Below are positions 1 through 7,564 of a stretch of DNA of 42,318 nt, piece by piece. Positions within the stretch are counted from its first letter, which is position 1. Each line of letters begins with the position of its first letter. The notes beneath the pieces are model-generated. The model was not told the origin of the DNA and ran no database searches. It saw nothing but the letters and a program-made list of their open reading frames with translations. The stretch lies in contig JAEYAR010000114.1 in NCBI GenBank assembly GCA_023404715.1, forward strand, positions 1 to 42,318, read 5' to 3'. Source of the stretch: Bacillota bacterium. Lineage in GTDB: Bacteria; Bacillota; Clostridia; Christensenellales; Aristaeellaceae. The position numbers were made by a program, and so were the translations under genes.

Positions 1-4
1 GGCG

Positions 5-940
5 TCAGCCTTTCACCGACCCCAGCATCACCCCGCTGACAAAATAGCGCTGCACAAAGGGGTAGAGGATGCACATGGGGATCATGGCCACCACCAGAAC
101 GGCGTTTCGGGTCTGCTGGCCCAGCGCGGCGGCGCCGCTGGTCTCGGCTGAGGCGGACATGGAGATATTGTGGATGGAGCTTTCCGCGTTGAGCACCATT
201 TCCTTCAAAATTAGCTGAAGGGTATAGTTCTCTCGGCTGGAGAGGAACATCAAGGGATTCAAGTAGTCGTTCCAGTGCCCCACGATGACCCATAGCGCCA
301 CGGTGGCCAGCACGGGTTTGGAGAGCGGGATGATCATGCGAAGCAGGATGCGGTAATCGCTCGCCCCGTCGATGTAGGCGCTCTCAACGATGGAGACGGG
401 GATGGATTGGAAATAGCTGCGGACGATGACGATGTAATATGCCGTCATCAGGCTATTGAGGATCAGCGCCCAAAGCGAATCGTACAGGCCTAGCTCCATA
501 ATCGTAAGGAAGGTCGGGATGATGCCGCCGGAGAACCACATGGTGAACAAAATCAAAAGGGTATACAGCTTCTTGCCGTAAAAATCCCCGAAGGCCAGCG
601 GATAGGCGGCGACGCAAAGCGCCAGCAGGCTGAAAACGCAGCCGACGCCGGCCACGAAGAGGCTGTTGCCAAAAGAACGCCACAAATCTTGGGACTGAAA
701 GATCAGCGAATACGCCTGCGCGTTAAACCCGATGGGGTAAAACGTCACGTCGGCCCTGAGCACCGCGTATTCATTGCTCACGGAGATGGAAAGCATGTTG
801 AGCAGCGGGTAGAGGAAGAAGCACAGCAGCAGGAGCATGATCAGCAGAATGACCGCATCCGCGACCTTGTCCCCGCGAGAACGCTTGATAAAATCGCCCT
901 GGCGCTTGCGCCGTATCGTACGATTTTGAGACTGTGTCAT
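5..940 (-). CDS. Carbohydrate ABC transporter permease, LplC/YtcP type
   Basis: This 311-residue protein is the second membrane subunit of a CUT1-type sugar importer. It has a basic cytoplasmic N-terminus, a first membrane helix at about residues 27-50, and further helices in the usual six-helix permease pattern. The EAA loop that contacts the ATPase reads ESAYIDGASDYRILLRMIIP near residues 184-203. It starts 17 bp after the LplB-type permease stop, with a GAGGAGG ribosome binding site, so the two genes form one unit. The stop codon lies almost at the window edge; related operons often have the solute-binding protein next, which would be outside the window. No dedicated ATPase is present, as expected for this family, which commonly shares an MsmX-type ATPase. 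The substrate cannot be read from sequence; complex saccharides are typical. Confidence 0.9.
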   Translation of the reverse strand: MTQSQNRTIRRKRQGDFIKRSRGDKVADAVILLIMLLLLCFFLYPLLNMLSISVSNEYAVLRADVTFYPIGFNAQAYSLIFQSQDLWRSFGNSLFVAGVGCVFSLLALCVAAYPLAFGDFYGKKLYTLLILFTMWFSGGIIPTFLTIMELGLYDSLWALILNSLMTAYYIVIVRSYFQSIPVSIVESAYIDGASDYRILLRMIIPLSKPVLATVALWVIVGHWNDYLNPLMFLSSRENYTLQLILKEMVLNAESSIHNISMSASAETSGAAALGQQTRNAVLVVAMIPMCILYPFVQRYFVSGVMLGSVKG

Positions 941-957
941 AGCCGCATCCTCCTCGC

Positions 958-1932
958 TTAAAACAGGGATATTTCGCTCACCTTGCGGCTGACCGTGTTG
1001 GCGATCAACACGAGGATCACGCTGAGGATTGAGTTAAACAGGCCGGCTGCCGTGGCGTAGCCGTACTTCTGGCTTTCCATACCCGTCTTATACACGAAGG
1101 TCGGCAGCATTTCCGAAGCGCTCAGGTTGAGGTTGTTTTGTAGCAGATAGACCTTTTCAAAGTTGACGTTGAGCAGCTGGCCGATCTGCATGATGAGCAG
1201 GATAACGAACGTCGTGGAGAGGCCAGGCAGGCTTACGTGAAGTATCTGTTGCCAGCGATTGGCCCCGTCGATACGGGCGGCCTCATACAGCCCGTGATCG
1301 ATGCCCATCAGCGTGGATACGTAGATCACCGCATCCCATCCCACCGCCTGCCAAAACCCGGATACCACGTTGATGGCTACGAAGTATTCCGGCTTGCTCA
1401 GGTAATTGACGGGCGTTCCGCCCAACGCTTTGGTCAGCTTGGCCAGGGAGCCGATGGAGGGCGAGAGGATGGTGCCGATCATCGAGACGAGCACCACGGT
1501 GGATACGAAATGGGGCAGGTAAGAGACGGTCTGCACCGCCTTCATAAATCTGGCGCTGCGCAGCTCGCCCAGCAGCAAAGCGAATATCACCGGCATCGGG
1601 AACAGGAAAAGCAGGGCGGAAAGGTTCAGCTTCAGCGTATTGCCGATATAGTTGAGCAGGTCGGGGTTCGTCAGCAACCGCTCAAACCACTTGAACCCCA
1701 CAAACTTAGACCCCTCAAAACCCTTGAGCAGCTTATAGTCGTAAAAGGAGCTGCGCAGGAACCACATGGGCATATACTTAAACAGCAGAAAATATACGAC
1801 GACCGGTATCACCATGAGGTAGATGTACCGGTTGCGATACAAGCGCTGCCCCACCCTGTGCCGTACTTTTTTAGAGTTGAAAATCGTCTCCTTGGGGTGC
1901 CCTTCCTTCCCCGCCGCCGCAGGCACGCTCAT
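958..1932 (-). CDS. Carbohydrate ABC transporter permease, LplB/YteP type
   Basis: This is the first permease subunit of the same sugar importer (324 residues). A basic N-terminal tail precedes a first helix that includes YLMVIPVVVYFLLF. The EAA loop is YEAARIDGANRWQQILHVSLP. I chose the ATG at 1932 because AAGGAG lies 8 nt upstream; the in-frame GTG at 1941 would sit on top of that ribosome binding site. The gene has its own consensus promoter about 200 bp upstream, with a long leader. Its neighbour on the same strand is a MurR/NamZ operon, so the transporter may import amino sugars or muropeptides. That link is positional only. Confidence 0.9.
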   Translation of the reverse strand: MSVPAAAGKEGHPKETIFNSKKVRHRVGQRLYRNRYIYLMVIPVVVYFLLFKYMPMWFLRSSFYDYKLLKGFEGSKFVGFKWFERLLTNPDLLNYIGNTLKLNLSALLFLFPMPVIFALLLGELRSARFMKAVQTVSYLPHFVSTVVLVSMIGTILSPSIGSLAKLTKALGGTPVNYLSKPEYFVAINVVSGFWQAVGWDAVIYVSTLMGIDHGLYEAARIDGANRWQQILHVSLPGLSTTFVILLIMQIGQLLNVNFEKVYLLQNNLNLSASEMLPTFVYKTGMESQKYGYATAAGLFNSILSVILVLIANTVSRKVSEISLF

Positions 1933-2003
1933 CCCGCTCACTCCTTTTCTGTCGCAGTGACGATTGACACCGCCTTCATTCGATCCTGGCTTTGCCTCGA
2001 ATC

Positions 2004-2104
2004 TTAGACGATTTGTGACGCCGTCGCAGCGCCCTCATATACTTCTTGTATCGCATCTAAAAGGGCGTTGTTTTTCTTTTGGTCATTTGGCCAAAATCGT
2101 CTAA
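2004..2104 (-). promoter_or_regulatory. Leader of permease unit with distant 11-bp inverted repeat and palindrome
   Basis: The leader downstream of the promoter holds TTAGACGATTT at 2004-2014 and its exact complement AAATCGTCTAA at 2094-2104, 79 nt apart. The second arm directly abuts and overlaps the palindrome TTTGGCCAAA at 2086-2095. This could be a pair of operators bridged by a looped regulator, or the closing stem of a structured leader RNA. No known riboswitch motif is recognised here. There is no gene between 1933 and 2221. Confidence 0.35.
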
Positions 2105-2130
2105 TTTTCAAGATGTTTTTTCACACTATG

Positions 2131-2160
2131 ATTATATCGTCAACAGCCGTTTCATGTCAA
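2131..2160 (-). promoter_or_regulatory. Promoter of the lplB/lplC-type permease unit
   Basis: On the minus strand, TTGACA (2160-2155) and TATAAT (2136-2131) are separated by 18 bp, both perfect consensus hexamers. Transcription would start near 2124 and give a leader of about 190 nt before the permease start at 1932. The promoter lies between the GNAT stop at 2222 and the permease, so the transporter can be expressed separately from the MurR/NamZ operon. Confidence 0.7.
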
Positions 2161-2221
2161 TATAAGTTTTCGATTTACCTCATATTTTGAGAACAAGTTT
2201 TCTCCGCGCTCTCCCGCCGGC

Positions 2222-3298
2222 CTAAAAGTAACGATGCGCGTATGCGCCGCCGTCCAACGGGCAGGACAATACCGCAAAATCCGCGACCACGCGCAGCCCC
2301 GCGCGCAGGTAGATGCGCTGTGCATGGTTTTCACGCCCCGTAAACAAAGAGCAGAACCCGGCGCCTTCCGCAATGAACTCCCGCATCAGCAGGTTGAAGA
2401 GCACGGTCGCGATGCCCCGGCCGCTCCATGCGGGATCCGTGCAGATGCCCGTAAACCAGCCCCGACCGCTGCGCTGCAGGTCCACCGGCCCGGTAAAACC
2501 GATCACGTGCCCATCGCGGGTTGCGGTCAGCAACGTCCTGGGCTTCTCAGGCCGGCGTCCGTCGGGCCACAGCTCCGGGTCGTCGTTTGGGCGCCCTTCC
2601 TTCCAGGCCGTCAGCTCCGTGCGCAGCACGTTTCGCCAGTATTCGCTACCCACCCGGTCGCACATGCCGTCGAACTCGTCGCCGCATGCCGGCGTCCAGC
2701 GGCCGACGCGGATGCCCTCGGCGGCCAGGGCGGCGATCCGACCGTCCAGCGCAGGATCCCAGCGATAGTCCCGCATGTCGGTATAGAGGGAAATCTCATG
2801 GAAATCGTCCCGGAATCCATGCCGCAGCAGATAATTATAGCCCATTCCCCCTTCCCAAACGCCGGGCGCGTTGTTATGATCGCGGCCTCCGGCGCCCGGT
2901 ATCAGCCAGGTTAGATGGACCGGGTTATCCCCCGAGACGACCAAAGCCCGTTTCCCCGCCCGCTGCGCGGCCTCCCGCAGGGCTTCGATCAGCGCGAGGC
3001 CGATTCCCTGCCCCCGGCAAGCGTCGTCCACCATCAAAAGGGTCATGTACAGCGGGGTGTTTTCCGCCGTCTCGCCGCTGAGGAAGACGGTCTTGGCCGC
3101 GCCGCCGCACCAGCCGATCAACCGGCCCGCCCCGTCGCGCGCCGCATAGCCCCAGCGCGCCTGGCCAAAGAAGCGCTTCGCGATCTCCGCGGACGTCAGG
3201 GGCTGATACAGCATTTCTCCCCGGTCGCACAGCTTTTTCATCATCGCAGACGCCGCGCCGGCGTCCTCCGGACGCAGCGCATCGATTTGCCAGGTCAT
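2222..3298 (-). CDS. Tandem GNAT-family N-acetyltransferase
   Basis: This 358-residue protein contains two GNAT folds. The acetyl-CoA binding motif A appears as CRGQGIGLALIEA around residue 94 and again as WSGRGIATVLFN in the C-terminal half. The start at 3298 has GGGGAG five nt upstream and lies 13 bp after the namZ stop, so it is translated from the same message as namZ and the MurR-like regulator. As I recall, the Bacillus subtilis MurNAc recycling cluster also carries a GNAT gene (ybbJ), so an amino-sugar or muropeptide substrate is plausible. The acceptor cannot be read from sequence. Confidence 0.85.
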   Translation of the reverse strand: MTWQIDALRPEDAGAASAMMKKLCDRGEMLYQPLTSAEIAKRFFGQARWGYAARDGAGRLIGWCGGAAKTVFLSGETAENTPLYMTLLMVDDACRGQGIGLALIEALREAAQRAGKRALVVSGDNPVHLTWLIPGAGGRDHNNAPGVWEGGMGYNYLLRHGFRDDFHEISLYTDMRDYRWDPALDGRIAALAAEGIRVGRWTPACGDEFDGMCDRVGSEYWRNVLRTELTAWKEGRPNDDPELWPDGRRPEKPRTLLTATRDGHVIGFTGPVDLQRSGRGWFTGICTDPAWSGRGIATVLFNLLMREFIAEGAGFCSLFTGRENHAQRIYLRAGLRVVADFAVLSCPLDGGAYAHRYF

Positions 3299-3311
3299 AC
3301 CGTCTCCCCTT

Positions 3312-4457
3312 TCATGCGTACAACTCGTAAGCCTTTGCCCTACGCCCGAACGCGGCCACCGGTTCCATGCTTTGATCGATCAGCACGCGCGCGCTGAGCC
3401 TGCCGGTCCGGTAGCTGTCCGTGCCTAGCAGCTTATCGATAGAATAAGCGCCCCCCTCGCCGCAGAGGAAAGCAAAGCGCTCCCCCGCCTGATCGCGAAC
3501 GGCATCCAAGAGCAACAGGCCGCCCGCGAAGCTATCGCAAACCTCCCGGTCGACGACGTGCATCTGAACGCCGTGGCACAGCGCCCCCTGATGCTTGCTA
3601 AATGTGGGGCAAAAGGAGGTAGGCCGAAAACGAAGGCCCGGCAGCCCATGCCGGTTCATGGCCTGCGCGAGTTTGGTTCCGTCCAAAAAGGGCGCACCGA
3701 TCACCTGAAAGGGCAGCGTCGTGCCGCGACCTTCGCTGATATTCGTCCCCTCAAAAATGCAGGTGCCCGTATAGCACAGGGCGCAGGCCAGGTCCGGGCA
3801 GTTGGGGGAGGGCGCCACCCAGGGGAGGTCGGTATCGTCCAGCAGCATGGCGCGCCTCCAGCCCTCCAGGGGCACGACGGTCAACTGTACATCCAGATGC
3901 AGATAATCCTTCACATAGCGGGCGTACTCGCCGATGGTCAGCGCATACTGGGTGGGCAGCGCATAATCCCCAACAAAAGAGGAAAAGCGCGTATCCAGTA
4001 TGGTGCCGCTGCGTTTGACACCGCCCAAGGGGTTGACGCGGTCCAGCACCACCATGCGCTTCCCGCTCCGGGCGCAGGCCTCCATGGCGTATGCCAGGGA
4101 ATACAGGTAAGTATAAAATCTGGCGCCCACATCCTGAATGTCGAAAATCAGCACGTCAAAGGCGTCCAGCATTTCCTGCGTAAAGCGGTCGTTCTTTCCA
4201 TAAGCGCTGTACACCGTCACGCCTGTATCGGGGTCGATGTACGTATCGATGCCGGCGCCCGCCTGGGCGTCGCCGCGGATGCCATGTTCTACAGCGTACA
4301 ACGCGGTCAGGTGAAAACGGCGGCGGACGATATCGACGGTGCTTAACAGTTGATGGTTTACGCCCGTAGGGTTGGTCATCAGACCTACGCGCTTCCCCTC
4401 CAGCATCGGGGCGATGGATTCGATGCGGTCAATGCCGCTGAGAACATGCTGCTTCAT
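3312..4457 (-). CDS. namZ: NamZ-like exo-beta-N-acetylmuramidase (DUF1343)
   Basis: The 381-residue protein matches the DUF1343/NamZ family, whose characterised member releases MurNAc from the non-reducing end of peptidoglycan fragments. Visible family features are an N-terminal Rossmann-like part (GKRVGLMTNPTGV near residue 21), the conserved EHGIRG at 57-62, the stretch FDIQDVGARFYTY, and LDRVNPLGG. No signal peptide is visible: translation begins directly with MKQHVLSGID. The enzyme therefore probably acts in the cytoplasm on imported fragments, unlike secreted homologues. It follows the MurR-like gene by 31 bp and precedes the GNAT by 13 bp. The family assignment is strong; the cytoplasmic site of action is inferred. 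Confidence 0.88.
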   Translation of the reverse strand: MKQHVLSGIDRIESIAPMLEGKRVGLMTNPTGVNHQLLSTVDIVRRRFHLTALYAVEHGIRGDAQAGAGIDTYIDPDTGVTVYSAYGKNDRFTQEMLDAFDVLIFDIQDVGARFYTYLYSLAYAMEACARSGKRMVVLDRVNPLGGVKRSGTILDTRFSSFVGDYALPTQYALTIGEYARYVKDYLHLDVQLTVVPLEGWRRAMLLDDTDLPWVAPSPNCPDLACALCYTGTCIFEGTNISEGRGTTLPFQVIGAPFLDGTKLAQAMNRHGLPGLRFRPTSFCPTFSKHQGALCHGVQMHVVDREVCDSFAGGLLLLDAVRDQAGERFAFLCGEGGAYSIDKLLGTDSYRTGRLSARVLIDQSMEPVAAFGRRAKAYELYA

Positions 4458-4488
4458 TGCGTTTCCCCCCGTTTTCTATTTGACTCGT

Positions 4489-5334
4489 CTACTTTCTGCG
4501 TCTGCTTGCAATGCGCGTATTGCGCTCCACGATATGCGCGATCCTGTCGCTCATGCGGCTGGCCAGGCAGGCGAAGAGCACGTCCACCATCGATAGCGTG
4601 CTGAGCCGCGAGCTCATCGACGTAACCCGGCAGAGCGATTCGTTGCTGGCTACCGCCAGGTTTACGTCGCTCAAGCTGGCGACGGGGCTCGCGCCAAAGC
4701 GGGTAATGGAGATGATCTTGGCCTCCATTTCCTTGGCCAGCTCGCAGACCTCGATCATATCCTTTGTGCGGCCGTTGAAGCTGATGACCACCGCCACGCT
4801 TTCACAAGTGAGACCCGCCGTTTCGAGCAGCTGGCAGTGGACATCCTGTGAAAAATGCGCGTTGAGCCCGATGCGGCACAGCTTGTTGTGCAGGTCCAGC
4901 GCCGCAACCGCGCTGCCGCCCACGCCGAACAGCTCGATCCGCTTCGCGCCCATAAGCAGCTGCACTGCCTGCTCCATCGCCTCAAAATCCATCAGGTCGG
5001 CGGTATCTTGCAGAGAGCGCATCTCCTCGCGCAGGGTAATGCGCGCGATTTCAGACAGCGAGCAGTTGGGGTGGATGTCGTCGTAGGCGGTCAGGTCATC
5101 CTGTTGCTCGCTCAATGCCTGCTCCACCATCAACTGCCTGCACAGATCCTTATAACCGCTGAATCCAGCGGTTTTGCACAGCTGTACGACCATGGACTTG
5201 CTCGTCTCGCACTCCTTGGCAACTGTGCTGATGGTGATCTCCTGCAGCTTGGACGCATGCTGCAGGATGTAGTCTGCAATTCGCTGCTGCGTGGCTGAAA
5301 AAGTCGTCTCCCTGAGCTTGACCAGTGGATTCAT
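4489..5334 (-). CDS. MurR/RpiR-family transcriptional regulator
   Basis: This 281-residue regulator has the RpiR layout: an N-terminal helix-turn-helix (about residues 30-65, TISTVAKECETSKSMVVQLC) and a C-terminal SIS sugar-phosphate domain (about 117-250) with FGVGGSAVAALDL and VVISFNGRTKDM. I chose the ATG at 5334 because GGAGGAG lies 7 nt upstream; a longer reading frame to 5373 has no ribosome site. It is the first gene of the operon with namZ and the GNAT, and is divergent from etfB-etfA-lctD. MurR of Escherichia coli responds to MurNAc-6-phosphate, and the namZ neighbour suggests the same ligand here. Dyads at both divergent -35 boxes suggest that it represses both units and itself. Confidence 0.87.
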   Translation of the reverse strand: MNPLVKLRETTFSATQQRIADYILQHASKLQEITISTVAKECETSKSMVVQLCKTAGFSGYKDLCRQLMVEQALSEQQDDLTAYDDIHPNCSLSEIARITLREEMRSLQDTADLMDFEAMEQAVQLLMGAKRIELFGVGGSAVAALDLHNKLCRIGLNAHFSQDVHCQLLETAGLTCESVAVVISFNGRTKDMIEVCELAKEMEAKIISITRFGASPVASLSDVNLAVASNESLCRVTSMSSRLSTLSMVDVLFACLASRMSDRIAHIVERNTRIASRRRK

Positions 5335-5409
5335 ATGCCATCTCCTCCGGGGCCGCGCCGGGCCGCCAGGCACGCGCGCTTTGCGCCTTCTTGTCTTCTC
5401 AATGCGCTT

Positions 5410-5438
5410 ATGATATCATGGCGCATACGCCGTGTCAA
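5410..5438 (-). promoter_or_regulatory. Promoter of the murR-like/namZ/GNAT operon
   Basis: On the minus strand, TTGACA (5438-5433), a 17-bp spacer and TATCAT (5415-5410) form a near-consensus promoter, with a start expected near 5403. It is back to back with the etfB promoter. The -35 is immediately preceded by a GAAC..GT.C motif that also precedes the etfB -35. Confidence 0.7.
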
Positions 5439-5480
5439 GACTTGTTCATGCATTTTACACATATATAAGAACTTGTTCTT
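5437..5480. promoter_or_regulatory. Paired candidate operators in the divergent murR/etfB region
   Basis: Two related sites lie between the divergent promoters. The right site, AAGAACTTGTTCTT at 5467-5480, is a perfect inverted repeat with a 2-bp centre. The left site, AAGACTTGTTCATG at 5437-5450, is an imperfect version. Read toward each gene, both precede the -35 box in the same way: GAAC, two bases, GT, then CTTGACA. This arrangement would let one dimeric regulator occlude both RNA polymerase sites. The adjacent RpiR-family protein is the natural candidate. Confidence 0.5.
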
Positions 5481-5508
5481 GACACGATTCCAGAGCGTGT
5501 TGTATAGT
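5479..5508 (+). promoter_or_regulatory. Promoter of the etfB-etfA-lctD operon
   Basis: TTGACA (5479-5484), an 18-bp spacer and TATAGT (5503-5508) form a near-consensus promoter, followed by a short leader and an AAGGAGG ribosome site before etfB at 5563. The perfect dyad AAGAAC-TT-GTTCTT (5467-5480) overlaps the -35 box, a position typical of a repressor operator. Confidence 0.7.
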
Positions 5509-5562
5509 ATAGACGACATCGCCGCGACGGAATAGACCGGTATTGCCACAAGGAGGATTTGG

Positions 5563-6360
5563 ATGGACATCCTGGTATGCATCAAGCAGGTGCCGGAAAG
5601 CAACAAGGTAGAGGTGGATCCTGCGACCGGCGTGCTACAGCGCAACGCCGCCTCGAAAATGAATCCCTACGATCTCTTTGCGCTCGAGACCGCCCTGCGG
5701 CTCAAAGAGGAGCACGGCGGCCACGTCAGCGTCATGACGATGGGGCCGCCCCAGGCCGAGCGCGTCGTACGGGAGGCCTATGCCATGGGCGCGGACGAGG
5801 GCTATTTGATGACCGATCGCCGTTTCGGCGGTGCGGACGTGCTGGCGACCAGCTATACGCTCGCGCAGGGCATCCGGCAGGCGGGCCCGTTTGACCTGAT
5901 CCTATGCGGAAAACAGACCACAGACGGGGATACGGCGCAGGTGGGCAGCGAAATTTCCGAGGCACTGGGGCTGCCGGCGCTCGCCGGCGTGACGGAAATC
6001 CTCTGTGCAGACGGCAAAGGGTTGACCGTTCGGACGGACCTGCTGGACAAGATGCTTACCGTGCAGATTCCCTTTCCCTGCCTGCTGTCTGTCGAACAGG
6101 ACATCGTACAGCCCCGCTTGCCCAGCTACGTGCGCAGGCAGGCTACGAAAGACCGGCCCGTACGGCGTCTGACGCTGGACGACCTTACGGATACCGATCC
6201 GCTCCACTACGGCCTAAACGGCTCCCCTACGCAGGTGCAGCGGATCTTCCCGCCGGACATCGCGGATCAACGCGAGCGCTGGGACGGCGCCGGGGACGAG
6301 CTGGCGGCGCGGCTGTATCGCCTGCTCAAGGAACAAAAGCTGTGGCACGGAGGGCGATGA
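5563..6360 (+). CDS. etfB: Electron transfer flavoprotein beta subunit
   Basis: The 265-residue protein is an EtfB, the smaller Etf subunit that binds FAD or AMP and passes electrons between NAD(H), ferredoxin and a partner dehydrogenase. It begins MDILVCIKQVPESNKVEVD, typical of the family, and contains the conserved NPYDLFALETAL and the loop CGKQTTDGDTAQVG near residue 111. Translation starts after AAGGAGG with a 6-nt spacer. It is the first gene of a tight operon with etfA (1-nt gap) and the FAD dehydrogenase, the LctB-LctC-LctD order of Acetobacterium woodii. This context favours an electron-bifurcating type over a beta-oxidation Etf. Confidence 0.92.
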   Translation: MDILVCIKQVPESNKVEVDPATGVLQRNAASKMNPYDLFALETALRLKEEHGGHVSVMTMGPPQAERVVREAYAMGADEGYLMTDRRFGGADVLATSYTLAQGIRQAGPFDLILCGKQTTDGDTAQVGSEISEALGLPALAGVTEILCADGKGLTVRTDLLDKMLTVQIPFPCLLSVEQDIVQPRLPSYVRRQATKDRPVRRLTLDDLTDTDPLHYGLNGSPTQVQRIFPPDIADQRERWDGAGDELAARLYRLLKEQKLWHGGR

Positions 6361-6361
6361 G

Positions 6362-7564
6362 ATGGCAAAGTTGATCTTTCACGCCGACCAAATCGCTGAC
6401 AAGGCCGCCTTCGCCGCGCTTTGCCCCTTTGGGGCCATCGAAGTGAGCGAGGACGGACGGCTCGACTGCAACGACGCATGCCGCATGTGCCGGCAGTGCA
6501 TCCGTAAAGGCCCGGCCGGCGCGGTAGAGCTCCTCGAGGACGCTCCCCAGGCGCAGATCGATAAGCGCCAGTGGCGCGGCATTTTGGTGTATGCCGACCA
6601 TATAGAGGGCGAGATCCACCCCGTGACGTATGAGCTGCTCGGCAAGGCGTCTGAGCTGGGGAAAGCCGCCGGTCAGCCCGTATACGCCCTGATGATCGGC
6701 GGCGGCATCGCCGAACGCGCGAAGGAGCTTACCCATTGGGGCGCGTCGAAGGCGCTGGTTTACGACCACAAGGAATTGCTGGACTTCCGGCTGGACGTCT
6801 ATACGAACGCCTTTGAGGACGCCGTGCGCGTCCTGCGGCCCGCGGCCATCCTGGTCGGCGCTACCGTAACGGGCCGGCAGCTCGCGCCCCGGGTAGCCGC
6901 CCGATTGCGCACGGGCCTAACGGCGGACTGCACCGCGCTGCGCATGGAGACGGACGCCGGCCTCATCCAGATCCGCCCGGCGTTCGGCGGCAACATCATG
7001 GCGCAGATCGTCACGCCGAACCATCGGCCGCAGATGGCCACCGTCCGTTATAAGGTGATGGACGCGCCCCCGCGCAGCCCGGCCGCCTGCGGCGAGGTGA
7101 TCCTTCGCGCGCTGCCCGATGCGCTGCTGCAAAGCGGCGTAAAGGTGCTTTCGGTGACCCCTAGGCCGCAAGAGGAGGGGATCGAAAACGCCGACGTGCT
7201 CGTCGTCGCCGGGCGCGGCATTCGCAAAGAAAATGACCTTTCGCTCGTCCGCCGTCTGGCGTCGCTCCTGTCCGGTCAGGTCGCCTGTACCCGTCCGCTG
7301 GTGGAATGCGGCTGGATGGACGCGCGCCGCCAGGTCGGCCTGAGCGGGCGCACGGTGCGCCCCAAGGTCATCATCACGTGCGGCGTCTCCGGGGCCATAC
7401 AGTTTGTAGCGGGGATGAACCGCGCGCAGACGATCATCGCCATCGACAAGGACGAGCAGGCTCCCCTATTCCGGACGGCCCATTACGGGTTGGTGGGCGA
7501 TCTATACGAGATCTTGCCCGCCCTGATCGCTGCCATCGAGGCGGACAAGGAGGCTGGACGATGA
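6362..7564 (+). CDS. etfA: Electron transfer flavoprotein alpha subunit with N-terminal ferredoxin-like domain
   Basis: This 400-residue EtfA carries about 60 extra N-terminal residues with a ferredoxin fold. The cysteines are C21 (followed by P22), then C40, C43 and C46, with Gly at position 50 where the fourth cysteine of the second motif would be; C36 is extra. In a 2[4Fe-4S] ferredoxin, cluster II uses the fourth Cys of motif 1 and the first three of motif 2. That set is kept and the cluster I set is lost, so one [4Fe-4S] cluster is predicted. The rest is standard EtfA: Rossmann half, then the C-terminal FAD domain with GVSGAIQFVAGMNRA and IAIDKDEQAPLF. The stop overlaps the next start as ATGA, so lctD is translationally coupled. 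Confidence 0.92.
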   Translation: MAKLIFHADQIADKAAFAALCPFGAIEVSEDGRLDCNDACRMCRQCIRKGPAGAVELLEDAPQAQIDKRQWRGILVYADHIEGEIHPVTYELLGKASELGKAAGQPVYALMIGGGIAERAKELTHWGASKALVYDHKELLDFRLDVYTNAFEDAVRVLRPAAILVGATVTGRQLAPRVAARLRTGLTADCTALRMETDAGLIQIRPAFGGNIMAQIVTPNHRPQMATVRYKVMDAPPRSPAACGEVILRALPDALLQSGVKVLSVTPRPQEEGIENADVLVVAGRGIRKENDLSLVRRLASLLSGQVACTRPLVECGWMDARRQVGLSGRTVRPKVIITCGVSGAIQFVAGMNRAQTIIAIDKDEQAPLFRTAHYGLVGDLYEILPALIAAIEADKEAGR

